Shown piece by piece: positions 40,972 to 49,205 of a DNA stretch of 55,169 bases. Source of the DNA: Cytophagales bacterium. Its GTDB lineage: Bacteria; Bacteroidota; Bacteroidia; Cytophagales; Spirosomataceae. The translations under genes were made by a program, and so were the position numbers. The stretch covers positions 1 through 55,169 of the forward strand of contig RDXN01000067.1 in the NCBI GenBank assembly GCA_004292855.1, in the 5' to 3' direction. The notes beneath the pieces are model-generated. The model was not told where the DNA came from and did no database searches. It worked only from the letters and a program-made list of their open reading frames with translations. The stretch's first letter is position 1, and every line of letters begins with the position of its first letter.

Positions 40972-40977
40972 TTACCC

Positions 40978-41199
40978 TCATTGCCCCGTGCAGGCCCCTT
41001 TCGACACTACAGCAATGCCGTTGCAGGCCGCGTCGCAGGCGTTGCTGTAGGTCTTCTTGTTGCAACCACATACGGGGTCGTACTGAGCGGTACAAACACA
41101 ATTGGTTTTGGGGCTGGCTACGCAGGTGTCTTTATCTACGGTTTCGCGGTTGCAGCTAAGGGCAACGCATAAGAAACAGGCGACGACTAAAGTTTTCAT
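40978..41199 (-). CDS. Kazal-type lipoprotein
   Basis: A 73-residue lipoprotein: signal and lipobox VALSC with the lipidated Cys near residue 16, followed by one Kazal-type domain with the six Cys in order (CVASPKTNCVCTAQYDPVCG, CNKKTYSNACDAAC, KGAC). Kazal domains inhibit serine proteases by an exposed reactive loop. Reactive-site residue is uncertain. It begins 67 bp after the DUF1338 stop codon. Confidence 0.85.
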   Translation of the reverse strand: MKTLVVACFLCVALSCNRETVDKDTCVASPKTNCVCTAQYDPVCGCNKKTYSNACDAACNGIAVVSKGACTGQ

Positions 41200-41265
41200 C
41201 CGGGAACGGGGAGTCTAATCCCCAAAGAGAGAAAGCGTTCATTTTCATGATGATTCCGGGATGGG

Positions 41266-42183
41266 TTAGCGTCCTGTTTGGGTTGTAAAGGTACTCTCAA
41301 AAATCTTATCGGCATTACCGGCCTCGAAACCTTCACGCCGGTGTTCGCGGCCAAGCCCACTTGCGGGCAGGTCGGCAAACTGGGGCAGCACCCGCCGTTC
41401 GGCAAACTCCACGTACGAGCCAGCAATGCGGAATGTTTCACCATTGGCAAACTCGGCGTCGATCATCTGGGCTACGGTCGAGGCCTGCCGCAAACCGCCA
41501 TCGGGACTCACCTTGATAACGCCCCCCGACGAGTTGAGCTTGAATCCGCGATTTTGCAGGAACTCCACAAACTCGTCGATAGTGCCAAAACCCGGCTCGA
41601 GGTTGTGTACGCTAATCGTGAAGTGGTTCAGGTAATACCGGTTGTAGATTACCCAGGCGGCATATTCGCTTTCGGCCATCAGGGTTTTATAATCATCTAC
41701 CGTGGGCATTTGCCAGAGCGGCTGGTGCAAAAACTGGTCAACAGCGGCAGCATCGTCCAGGTCGAGCGCGTCGACGGGGTCGCTCGTGACGTTGTCGGTG
41801 TATTTGTGGATGATCCGTTGGGCCTCTTCCGAGAGGTCGTGGACGCGCAATTCGCTGGCAAAAATGCGCGGCAAATTGTTGGAACCTGCCGGGGGGGCGT
41901 ACCAGTAGGCACTCAGTTTTTTCTCGGCAAAGTTGTACGGGTCGCGTTTCTCGTAGCCGTAATGCAGAAAAATCTTCTCGAACGAGGCAAGGCCAAGATT
42001 TGGAACGCCCATCGTGCGGAAAGCAATGTGATCGTTTTCGATCTCATCGGCAGAGTCAATAATTTCCTCGTCGAGCATGGCATCGATAATGCCGCCCACG
42101 TCGGGAACGCGCTCGCGGTAACGGCTCATGAGACCCTCCAAAACGGCCTCCAGGGTGTGAAGTTTGCTAGGTGAAGTTGTCAT
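41266..42183 (-). CDS. DUF1338 (HglS/YdcJ-family) 2-oxoadipate dioxygenase/decarboxylase
   Basis: A 305-residue protein of the DUF1338 family. The best-studied member, HglS, converts 2-oxoadipate to D-2-hydroxyglutarate in lysine degradation and needs a metal. Visible metal-site candidates are His in DHIAFRTMG, His in NHFTISVHNL and the Glu in GSYVEFAERR. ASELRVHDLSEEAQ is also conserved. The ATG at 42183 overlaps the thioesterase stop codon as ATGA; a start at 42210 is unlikely. Third gene of the hydrolase-thioesterase-DUF1338 operon. Confidence 0.85.
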   Translation of the reverse strand: MTTSPSKLHTLEAVLEGLMSRYRERVPDVGGIIDAMLDEEIIDSADEIENDHIAFRTMGVPNLGLASFEKIFLHYGYEKRDPYNFAEKKLSAYWYAPPAGSNNLPRIFASELRVHDLSEEAQRIIHKYTDNVTSDPVDALDLDDAAAVDQFLHQPLWQMPTVDDYKTLMAESEYAAWVIYNRYYLNHFTISVHNLEPGFGTIDEFVEFLQNRGFKLNSSGGVIKVSPDGGLRQASTVAQMIDAEFANGETFRIAGSYVEFAERRVLPQFADLPASGLGREHRREGFEAGNADKIFESTFTTQTGR

Positions 42184-42938
42184 GGGGTAAATATCGGGTT
42201 TTTCTCCCAAACGCTCTGCGCCAATAACACCTCGCGGGCGTCGTCAGCGTGGATGAGCCGGTGCAGACCTGTTTGGGCGTCGAGCCAGGTTTGCACTTGC
42301 AGCGGTTCGTTCAGGTGGCTTTCGGCCTTAAAAAATAGGTCTAAATCAGCCAATTGACTTGTGCGCAGGTGTGTTTCGGGCATCGACTCGATCAGGGCCT
42401 GTACATAGCTGACGTTGTTGGTATGCTGATTAATATCCAGATCGAACCAGCCAATGGTTCGTGTTGTCGTTTCGGGGGCAACATCGGGCGGAGCAAAACC
42501 AGGTTTGAGCGGCAACGGGGGCAATGGATTTTCGACCACGGGCGGCTGCAACTGCCGGATAAAATCGGGCAGGGCCACCATCACCCGGCGTTCCAGGTTG
42601 AACGTCACCCAAGTGCTGGCAGCGAGGGCCAATACCTCGCCGACCTCGCTTAACAGCCGAAAGTCGCGGTAGATGAAGTACTTCTCCATGCGGGTCGGGA
42701 AAGTCATTATCCGCACGGTATCGCCATAGGCTGGGTACTTCTGGAGCGTTAGGCGAAAGCGCATGAGCATCCAGCCGATGCCATGTTTAGCCAGGTCGGC
42801 CATGCCAATGCCGTAGTCGAGTGCGTTGCGATTGGCCGACTCCTGCATCCAGTTCATCAGCGTGAGCACGCTCAGTTTACCGGTGGCATCGGTCTCGTAG
42901 CCCCGGACGGTGTAGGTGTCGGTTTGGATGAAAGCCAT
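42180..42938 (-). CDS. Acyl-ACP thioesterase
   Basis: A 252-residue double hot-dog thioesterase that releases fatty acids from acyl carrier protein. Seen: the TYTVRGYETDATG start, TLMNWMQESANRNALDYGIG, the GIGWMLMRFRLTL substrate strand, and the catalytic-type DLDINQHTNNVSYVQ motif (Asn/His) in the second hot-dog repeat. It overlaps the upstream hydrolase by 67 bp and the downstream DUF1338 gene by 4 bp. Confidence 0.9.
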   Translation of the reverse strand: MAFIQTDTYTVRGYETDATGKLSVLTLMNWMQESANRNALDYGIGMADLAKHGIGWMLMRFRLTLQKYPAYGDTVRIMTFPTRMEKYFIYRDFRLLSEVGEVLALAASTWVTFNLERRVMVALPDFIRQLQPPVVENPLPPLPLKPGFAPPDVAPETTTRTIGWFDLDINQHTNNVSYVQALIESMPETHLRTSQLADLDLFFKAESHLNEPLQVQTWLDAQTGLHRLIHADDAREVLLAQSVWEKNPIFTP

Positions 42939-43648
42939 GCGGCAAAGGTATCGACAATCGCGGCTACCTCGGCTGGTTTTTCAAGCGGCAACACGTGTGC
43001 GGCCCTCTCTATGGTGATCATCGACGTGCCAGGGAAATGCGTGAGCAGGGTTTTCTGCATGAGGTCGGCGTTGATGTGGTCGTCTTTTTCACCCAGCACA
43101 ATCTGAATCGGCGCCTGTACGTGCTCCATCCGGTCGCTTATATCCTCCCGGCTTCCGCGTTCGAGCCAGGCTGCCCAGGCTGCGGGCGACGCCCGAAGAT
43201 CGTCCGAAATAATAATCTCCCCATATGCTTCCGATAGCTGCACTGCCGTAATCTTGCTCAGTGTTTCTTCGGCGGCTTCGCGTTGGCCGTGCGTAGTCAA
43301 CAGGCGTTGGCTTTCGTCGTCGTCAATGGGTTCGGGCGAGGGGGGCGAGGGAGCCAACAGCACCAGTCCCAGCAGGCCGTCGGGCTGGCGAGCGGCAACG
43401 TTCAGGGCTACCTTTCCACTCATCGAATGACCCACCAGCACAAACGGCTCCCGCACCTGTTCTCTGATTAGGGCCAACACATCGTCGGTCATGGCATCGA
43501 CCGAAAAGTCGGTTTCGGTCGTCGATGCATCATCCCCAAACCCACGCAGGTCGGGCGCGAGACAGGTATAATTCTGGCTCAGGATGTCGATCATCGGTCC
43601 GTATTCGCGGTGCGAACTCCCGAAAAAATGCAACAGGATTAGTGTCAT
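42872..43648 (-). CDS. Alpha/beta hydrolase
   Basis: A 258-residue alpha/beta-hydrolase. Nucleophile Ser in VGHSMSGKVAL (GxSxG), acid Asp in VLGEKDDHI, base His in RAAHVLPLEKP; the oxyanion HFFGSSHRE loop follows the first strand. Fits small esterase/haloperoxidase-type enzymes. The ATG at 43648 is preferred. The 3' end reads 67 bp into the thioesterase gene, giving a Pro/Thr-rich tail beyond the usual end of the fold. Confidence 0.88.
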   Translation of the reverse strand: MTLILLHFFGSSHREYGPMIDILSQNYTCLAPDLRGFGDDASTTETDFSVDAMTDDVLALIREQVREPFVLVGHSMSGKVALNVAARQPDGLLGLVLLAPSPPSPEPIDDDESQRLLTTHGQREAAEETLSKITAVQLSEAYGEIIISDDLRASPAAWAAWLERGSREDISDRMEHVQAPIQIVLGEKDDHINADLMQKTLLTHFPGTSMITIERAAHVLPLEKPAEVAAIVDTFAAWLSSKPTPTPSGATRPMPPVN

Positions 43649-43670
43649 GGGGACGTTGGATGGTACATCT

Positions 43671-43777
43671 TTTTTGTCATCCCGAGGCATGAGGGATCTA
43701 GTTTATTTACACTCAAATAGAGAGTTGACTGAGTAGATCCCTCCTTCGTCGGGATGACAAAAACGGGATGACAAAAA
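43671..43777. repeat. Palindromic element, type B, with unequal arms
   Basis: Left arm TTTTTGTCATCCCGAGGCAT (43671) and right arm CGTCGGGATGACAAAAA (ending about 43763) pair at the ends but differ in the middle (GAGGCATGAGG against GACGAAGGAGG). A short extra CGGGATGACAAAAA copy follows at 43764-43777, 2 bp before the GH1 stop codon. Confidence 0.8.
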
Positions 43778-43779
43778 TG

Positions 43780-45111
43780 CTAAACCTGCGTTTTGAGCCG
43801 GGCGGGTTGGTCGGTCATTTCGAGCATCTCGCCGTAGGGAACAATCGTGATCTGTCCGAACTCCTTCAACAAGTCTTTATAAGCCTGCGCCACGGGTCGG
43901 GGTTTGCGGTCGAGGTCGTAGAGACCACATGGCTGCACCCGGTTATTCTGTTCGCTCAATTGGGTATCCCAGTCGATTTGGTCGATCAAGCTGTACCAGG
44001 TAAACCCAAGCACGGGCACCCCATCCCGACGCATCTGCATCACGTTGATCCACTGCTTCCAGAGCCACATCGGGGCGTGTTCGGCCTCAAACACGTTGGT
44101 TTCCGTGTGCATCACGGGCATGTGATAACGGTCGTAATACTCCTTCGTGATCTGATACCAACCCATCACGTCCATTGAGTGATGCATGGACCCGTCGGGC
44201 AGCTTAATCCGCTCATTCCGACCATAATAGTCGTTGCCCATGATCTGATAACCGGGCGGTTTACCCTTCATAAACCAGTCATATTCGGCACGCGTCAGGC
44301 CGTTGTCCATCATGTACATGAGCACCGTTGCCGAGGGCGCACGGGCATACAGAAGGTCGAGCGACAGGAACCGGAGTTCGTTTTCGAGGGCTGTTTGGGG
44401 GGAGGGTGTGGCGCAGAGTTCGTGGGTGTATTCGGCACTTTCGCTCTGCACAATCACGCAGTCGGGGCGCAAGCTGGCAATCTGCTGATTCCCCATAATA
44501 CTGGCCGCCGTGCAGTGTTTCAGGGCCATTATAAACCCCTTATCGGTCTTCAATTGCTCGTTCCAGACCCCATCGCGGCCACTAATTCGGGCCGTTACGT
44601 AAATCTCGTTGACGGGCGTATAGTAGCGCACCCACGGGTAGCGTTCGGCCACAGCCCGGCAATAATCGGCAAAATGAACGGGCAGTTCGGGATTTTGGAA
44701 ATTCCCAATCCAGTCGGGCACACCAAAGTGCATCAAATCCAGGATGGGAGTGATTTTCAATCGTTTGATTTCGGCCATCACCACATCCGCAAACTCCCAG
44801 TTGAACTTGCCGGGGCCTTCGTGAATAGAGTAATACGGCAGCCCGTAGCGCAGAACCTTGAGGCCCATTTCGCGCACCAGATGCAGGTCTTCTTTCCAGC
44901 GGTCGTAGTGGCCGCACTCGCGAAGTTGGTCGCGCCGAACCTTACCGTTCTTTATGGTTGGGTACGAGCACTCAATGCCCGTAGCGAACATAAAACTGCT
45001 CGGATTGCCATCGGGCAGGCCGTTCCCGTTGTGCCCCGACGAACCCCCAAATTGGTCGCCGTCGTACTCGCCATCACCAAAGCGTTTCTTAATGTGTTGT
45101 AGAAAGTCCAT
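43780..45111 (-). CDS. GH1-like glycosidase
   Basis: A 443-residue (beta/alpha)8 enzyme resembling glycoside hydrolase family 1. Seen: FMFATGIECSYP at the start, LRYGLPYYSIHEGPGKFNWE, the acid/base Glu in YTPVNEIYVTA and the nucleophile Glu in MHTETNVFE, with a WYSLIDQIDWDTQ end segment. Both catalytic residues are present but their contexts (NEI, TETN) differ from classical NEP and TENG, so substrate is uncertain. Its ATG overlaps the GMC oxidoreductase end by 23 bp; it is the last gene of that operon. Confidence 0.85.
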   Translation of the reverse strand: MDFLQHIKKRFGDGEYDGDQFGGSSGHNGNGLPDGNPSSFMFATGIECSYPTIKNGKVRRDQLRECGHYDRWKEDLHLVREMGLKVLRYGLPYYSIHEGPGKFNWEFADVVMAEIKRLKITPILDLMHFGVPDWIGNFQNPELPVHFADYCRAVAERYPWVRYYTPVNEIYVTARISGRDGVWNEQLKTDKGFIMALKHCTAASIMGNQQIASLRPDCVIVQSESAEYTHELCATPSPQTALENELRFLSLDLLYARAPSATVLMYMMDNGLTRAEYDWFMKGKPPGYQIMGNDYYGRNERIKLPDGSMHHSMDVMGWYQITKEYYDRYHMPVMHTETNVFEAEHAPMWLWKQWINVMQMRRDGVPVLGFTWYSLIDQIDWDTQLSEQNNRVQPCGLYDLDRKPRPVAQAYKDLLKEFGQITIVPYGEMLEMTDQPARLKTQV

Positions 45112-46651
45112 TTAAAAATTTGTCTGCGGTTCGTAACGATAAAGCCATGATGGTCAGGGCGGGATTTACACTGAGAGCGGAAGGGAAGGTCGAATTATCA
45201 CTGATGTACAGATTGGGCACGTCGAACGAGCGACCGTCAGGATCGACCACGGCTAAATCGGGGTCGGTGCCCATGCGGGCGGTGCCAATCACGTGGGCAT
45301 TGCGCGGAAATGCCCAGATGTTGCGGGCACCGGCAGCCGTCCAGATATCGCGCATGATTTGGTTAGCGTGCGAGGTCAGTTGCTCTTCGTTCTCGCCCAT
45401 CGAAAAATGAACGCGGGGTTTGGGCAAACCACGACTGTCTTTCTCATCGGAGAGTTCGAGGTAGTTATGGGCGTAGGGCAGACATTCACCCAGGATGTTG
45501 ATGCCCGCCACGTGCCGATAGCGGCTCATGGCATCGTGCAAATCTTGCCCCCACAACGCCCGCCCCCGCGCCATCTGACTCGCGTAGGTCACGGGCATTA
45601 CGCCAATGGATTGCAACAAATAACCGCCCACAAAATCGCCCGGATAGTTTGCGAGGCCGTTAGCCCGGTGGGTGTCTTCCGAGATAATCGCACCCGGAAT
45701 GCCGCGCCAGGGAACGGTTTCGTCGTCGAACTCACCCCAAATTTGCAGGGCGGTGTGGGCCATCAGGTTACGCCCTACCTGCCCGCTCCGATTTGCTAAA
45801 TCATTGATTAACAACAGCCGGGGCGTTTCGACAGCTCCCGCGCACAGAAACACGTTGCGCGTCAGTTGCTGTTTTGTCTCGCCATTTTGTTCGTAGACCA
45901 CGCCCGTTATGTGCCCGCTTGTGTCGCGCTCGAAACCCGTCACGAAACACTCGGCCCGCACCTCGGCCCCGTATTGGATGGCCAGCGGGATAAACGTAAC
46001 GTCCATGCTCGCTTTGGCCCCGTTGTTGCAACCAGCCTGACAAAACCCCCGGTTCGTGCAGGCCGACCGCCAGCCGTACCCTTCCTGAAACTGGGGTGCC
46101 GACAAAGCCGCATTGGCCGCAGGCGAGGTCTGAATACCCACCTCCCGGCAACCCTGCTCCATCAACCGACCAGCCGCATTAACCGGCAACGGCCCGTACC
46201 GATACGCCGTCCGGCGGGCAGGCCCCCACCGATACGGACTCGGCCCCGACACACCCAAAAACGCTTCGAGTTCGTCGTAATACGGTTCAATGTCCTGGTG
46301 ATAGTCGAGGGGCCAATCTTCACCCACCCCGAAGTCGGTGCGGAGTTGGAGATCGTCGGGTTGCAGGCGGGGCGTGTAGGCTGTGTAGTGCAGGGTAGAC
46401 CCACCCACGCCCGTGCCGGAGTTGTTGCGGCCAAAGGCCATCGGGTCGTTGCCCGCGCTCAGGCGTTCGTCGTTCCAGAACAAAAAATCCTGCGCCCGCT
46501 CGTCGGTAGCAAAGTCCTCGGTTGCTTTCCAGAACTTACCCGCTTCGAGGGCCACCACCTTGAGGCCCGCCATCGCCAGCCGCGCCAACAACGGTGCCCC
46601 CCCGGCCCCTGTGCCAATCACGACGGCGTCGGCTATATCGTTGTTTGTCAT
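45089..46651 (-). CDS. GMC-family FAD oxidoreductase
   Basis: A 520-residue flavoenzyme. FAD-binding VIGTGAGGAPLLARLAMAG with the acidic strand end VVALEAG; GVGGSTLHYTAY is the second FAD loop; SACTNRGFCQAGC is a Cys-rich segment as in gluconate 2-dehydrogenase-type large subunits; and the C-terminal active-site His (HVIGTARMG) and Asn (LSVNPALTIMAL). No signal peptide is seen. Its leader is a repeat arm starting 3 bp upstream of the ATG. Its small subunit is encoded directly upstream. Confidence 0.92.
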   Translation of the reverse strand: MTNNDIADAVVIGTGAGGAPLLARLAMAGLKVVALEAGKFWKATEDFATDERAQDFLFWNDERLSAGNDPMAFGRNNSGTGVGGSTLHYTAYTPRLQPDDLQLRTDFGVGEDWPLDYHQDIEPYYDELEAFLGVSGPSPYRWGPARRTAYRYGPLPVNAAGRLMEQGCREVGIQTSPAANAALSAPQFQEGYGWRSACTNRGFCQAGCNNGAKASMDVTFIPLAIQYGAEVRAECFVTGFERDTSGHITGVVYEQNGETKQQLTRNVFLCAGAVETPRLLLINDLANRSGQVGRNLMAHTALQIWGEFDDETVPWRGIPGAIISEDTHRANGLANYPGDFVGGYLLQSIGVMPVTYASQMARGRALWGQDLHDAMSRYRHVAGINILGECLPYAHNYLELSDEKDSRGLPKPRVHFSMGENEEQLTSHANQIMRDIWTAAGARNIWAFPRNAHVIGTARMGTDPDLAVVDPDGRSFDVPNLYISDNSTFPSALSVNPALTIMALSLRTADKFLNGLSTTH

Positions 46652-46653
46652 GC

Positions 46654-46817
46654 TACCTCACCCCCGGCCCCTCTCCTTCGAAAGGAGAGGGGTGACTTAT
46701 CAGTCGAGGTTGTTTTTTTAAACAGATAAATTAAACCCCTTTACGAGCTTGATCACGGTTCTCAAGTCAGTGCTCTACTCCCCTCTCCTTATGAAGGAGA
46801 GGGGCTGGGGGTGAGGT
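46654..46817. repeat. Palindromic element, type E (CCTCACCCCC...CCCCTCTCC)
   Basis: Arms at about 46652-46694 and 46778-46817 are reverse complements with a 65-bp loop; each arm is also a small hairpin (CCCCTCTCCTT / AAGGAGAGGGG). The right arm encodes the last 16 residues of the small subunit gene; the left arm is the leader of the GMC gene. Confidence 0.85.
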
Positions 46818-47351
46818 TTGATCTGCCATTCCCGTGTAGCCAATCTTCTCCTGCGCCATTGGGTGGCTGTAGAACACCTCGACAACCTCGGCTAAGAGTT
46901 CTTCGAAAAACCGGTCGGCGGGCAGTTGCTGCCAGACGGGTCCGGGGGCCTCGCCTTGTTGCACGAGCAGGAGAATATCAGCCTGTTGTTCGTCGGTGAG
47001 GGCGTCGAAGGGGCGGTCGTAGTTGGCCTCGGCGGCTTGGTCAATGCCGGTCAGGAAAAGCCGGTAAGCCTCTCCATCGTTGGGCAGGTCGTTGTATCGC
47101 CAGCCGTTGGTGGTGCCGTTGGCGAGCCGTTCGTCGATGGGACCGGCCAGGTCAACGCGCTCGTCGTCGGGTTGCGGGATGAGCCGGTCACACACCCGTT
47201 GCAAGCGGACAAACTCGTCTTGCGTGAAGAATTGCGGCTCCGTAACGGGCGGTTGAGCCAGGCGTTCGGTCAGGGCGGTGCGGGTTGCGGGCGTGACGCG
47301 GTCTGACTGGAGCAGGTCGCGCACGGGCGTTTGGCTGGTGTTTTCGTACAT
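46767..47351 (-). CDS. Gluconate 2-dehydrogenase subunit 3-like small subunit
   Basis: A 194-residue helical protein of the gluconate 2-dehydrogenase subunit 3 family, the usual partner of GMC large subunits: FFTQDEFVRLQRVCDRLIPQ, VDLAGPIDERLA, GIDQAAEANYDRPFDALTDE. No Tat or Sec signal is seen, unlike classical periplasmic members, so the complex may be cytosolic. The natural core ends near KIGYTGMADQ; the last 16 residues (from TSPPAPLL) are translated from a palindromic repeat, an acquired tail. It starts 2 bp after the SDR stop codon. Confidence 0.87.
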   Translation of the reverse strand: MYENTSQTPVRDLLQSDRVTPATRTALTERLAQPPVTEPQFFTQDEFVRLQRVCDRLIPQPDDERVDLAGPIDERLANGTTNGWRYNDLPNDGEAYRLFLTGIDQAAEANYDRPFDALTDEQQADILLLVQQGEAPGPVWQQLPADRFFEELLAEVVEVFYSHPMAQEKIGYTGMADQTSPPAPLLHKERGVEH

Positions 47352-47353
47352 CC

Positions 47354-48220
47354 CTAGCCTAGTTTGCCACCCGTGACCTCCACCAAACTACCCGTCATGA
47401 AACTCCCATCCGTCGACGCCAGCAGCACGTAGGCCGGGGCCAGTTCTTCGGGCTGACCGGGCCGCGCGAGGGCCACCTCGTTGCCAAAGTTTTTCACCTG
47501 ATCCTGCGGCATCGTGGCCGGGATGTTGGGCGTCCAGACCGGGCCGGGCACCACGGCGTTCACCCGAATCTTGCGCTCGCCCAACTGAATCGCCAACGAC
47601 TTCGTGAAGGCGTGAATAGCCGCTTTCGTGGCTGTGTAATCGACCAAAACGGGGTTGCCCACAATACCCACAATGCTCCCCGTGTTCACGATGGCGTCGC
47701 CTTGGGTCAGGTGGGGCAAGGCGGCTTGGGCCATGAAGAAATAACCGATGATGTTGGTATCGAACGTCCGGCGCAGTTGCTCCTCGCTGATGTCCTCAAA
47801 CTTCTCCTGCGCCATCTGATAAGCCGCGTTGTTCACCAGAATGTTCAGCCCACCAAACCGCTCGACCGTTTGCCGGACGGCGTCCGCACACGCGGCCTTC
47901 TGCCGAACGTCGGCCTGAATCACGAGGCAGGGTTGGCCCTTGCTCTCGACCAGGCGTTGCGTGTATTTGGCGTCGTCGGTGTTTTCGTTGTAGAGAATGG
48001 CGACTTTGGCCCCCTCCATCGCGAAGGCAATGGCCACCGCCCGCCCAATGCCCGAATCGGCCCCGGTAATGAGGGCCACCTTCCCGGCGAGTTTGTTAGC
48101 GGGTTTGTAGTTAGAGAGGTCGCTGTCGGGTTGCTGCTCCATATCCGACTGCCGGGCCGGGTAGGGCAATTTCTGCGCCTTAATGTCGTCCGAAGCCGGA
48201 CGGTATTCCGAAGTTTCCAT
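47354..48220 (-). CDS. Short-chain dehydrogenase/reductase
   Basis: A 288-residue SDR of the classical type with a 40-residue N-terminal extension (as in YghA/general-stress SDRs). Seen: NAD(P) motif GADSGIGRAVAI, NNAAYQMAQ, and the catalytic Ser-Tyr-Lys set (NTGSIVGI, then VDYTATKAAI). The ATG is at 48220. First gene of the SDR-small subunit-GMC-GH1 operon. A hairpin lies between its start and the upstream oxygenase gene. Confidence 0.92.
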   Translation of the reverse strand: METSEYRPASDDIKAQKLPYPARQSDMEQQPDSDLSNYKPANKLAGKVALITGADSGIGRAVAIAFAMEGAKVAILYNENTDDAKYTQRLVESKGQPCLVIQADVRQKAACADAVRQTVERFGGLNILVNNAAYQMAQEKFEDISEEQLRRTFDTNIIGYFFMAQAALPHLTQGDAIVNTGSIVGIVGNPVLVDYTATKAAIHAFTKSLAIQLGERKIRVNAVVPGPVWTPNIPATMPQDQVKNFGNEVALARPGQPEELAPAYVLLASTDGSFMTGSLVEVTGGKLG

Positions 48221-48227
48221 AAAACAC

Positions 48228-48275
48228 GTTGAGCGTAAAACGTTGGTTAGCCTCTAACCCCGCTTTACGCTCAAC
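48228..48275. terminator. Hairpin between 2OG oxygenase and SDR genes
   Basis: GTTGAGCGTAAA pairs with TTTACGCTCAAC, with an inner GGTTAG/CTAACC stem. No T tract, so termination is possible but not certain; it also lies 8 bp upstream of the SDR ATG, where it could affect translation. Confidence 0.4.
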
Positions 48276-48299
48276 TGTTCGGAAAGCCCATCAACGGGT

Positions 48300-48902
48300 T
48301 CAATTCTTCAGCCAACCCGTAACGCTCAGGCGTTCGCGGGTGGCGGGCAGCACCTCGTGTTCGAGCTTGCCGCTCTCGAAGCAAACGAGCCGTCCGGCGG
48401 TGGGTGCGAGGGTTATGGTTTGCTCGGTGCCGTCGGGTTGGGGCAGGTAGAGGGCAAGTTGGCCCCCGTCGGTCTCTTGCCAATCGGGGTTGAGGTAACA
48501 GATCACCGAGAGCCGACGTCGGGAGTCAGTGCGAAACTGATCGAGATGGCGTTTGTAGAACGTGCCCGCCGGGTAGAGGGCGTAGTGAAACTCGAAATCG
48601 CGCAGGCCGAGGTAACAGGTCTGGTTCACGTACTGCACAAACTCGCCAATGCGGTTCAGAAACGTTTGTTCTTCAGGCGTAGCCGTAGCCTGGTCGAGCC
48701 ACAGGATTTCGTCACCCCGGATCTGCTTCTCAATCAGCGTATTCTGATTACCGACGCCAGCCGCCCGGAATTGCCCCTGCTCCCGGCGTTCGCGCAGTCG
48801 GCGGGCCAAAGCCGTTACCTCGTCGGACGACAAAAAATGGTCGTCAACGCCGTAGCCCTGCTCCAGAATACCGTCGATGATCGGGTCGAATTGGGGTTGC
48901 AT
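48300..48902 (-). CDS. 2OG-Fe(II) oxygenase (prolyl-hydroxylase-like)
   Basis: A 200-residue jelly-roll oxygenase. Iron-binding HxD in KRHLDQFRTD, distal His and 2-oxoglutarate Arg in LEHEVLPATRERLSV, GGQLALYLP strand typical of 2OG-Fe(II) PKHD-type proteins. The ATG at 48902 shares its A with the nuoK TGA stop (TGATG), so it is likely read as part of the nuo block. Substrate is unknown. Confidence 0.88.
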   Translation of the reverse strand: MQPQFDPIIDGILEQGYGVDDHFLSSDEVTALARRLRERREQGQFRAAGVGNQNTLIEKQIRGDEILWLDQATATPEEQTFLNRIGEFVQYVNQTCYLGLRDFEFHYALYPAGTFYKRHLDQFRTDSRRRLSVICYLNPDWQETDGGQLALYLPQPDGTEQTITLAPTAGRLVCFESGKLEHEVLPATRERLSVTGWLKN

Positions 48903-49204
48903 CAATTATTCAAGTCATTTACTTCATCGAGTTGCACGGTGCGGTAGTGCCGGTACACTTGCAACACGATGGCGAGGGCCACGGCGGCTTCGGCGGCTGC
49001 TACGACCAACACAAACAAGGTCATCATTTGGCCCTGCAAGCGGTCGGGGTCGTACTGGCTAAAGGCTACAAGGTTCAGGTTGGCCGCGTTGAGCATCAGT
49101 TCGACGCCCATCAACACCACAATGGCGTGCCGCTTTACGACCACCACCGCAAGGCCAATGCTAAACAGGAGAGCGGCAACGATTAAAATTGTGCTTGTTT
49201 CCAT
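48902..49204 (-). CDS. nuoK: NADH-quinone oxidoreductase subunit K
   Basis: A 100-residue membrane subunit of respiratory complex I. Three hydrophobic helices; VLMGVELMLNAANLNLVAFS carries the conserved Glu and Asn of the proton channel, and VLVVAAAEAAVALAIVL the second conserved Glu. The ATG at 49204 is 2 bp after the nuoJ stop region and is preferred to a longer frame. Last of the nuoIJK block. Confidence 0.95.
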   Translation of the reverse strand: METSTILIVAALLFSIGLAVVVVKRHAIVVLMGVELMLNAANLNLVAFSQYDPDRLQGQMMTLFVLVVAAAEAAVALAIVLQVYRHYRTVQLDEVNDLNN

Positions 49205-49205
49205 A

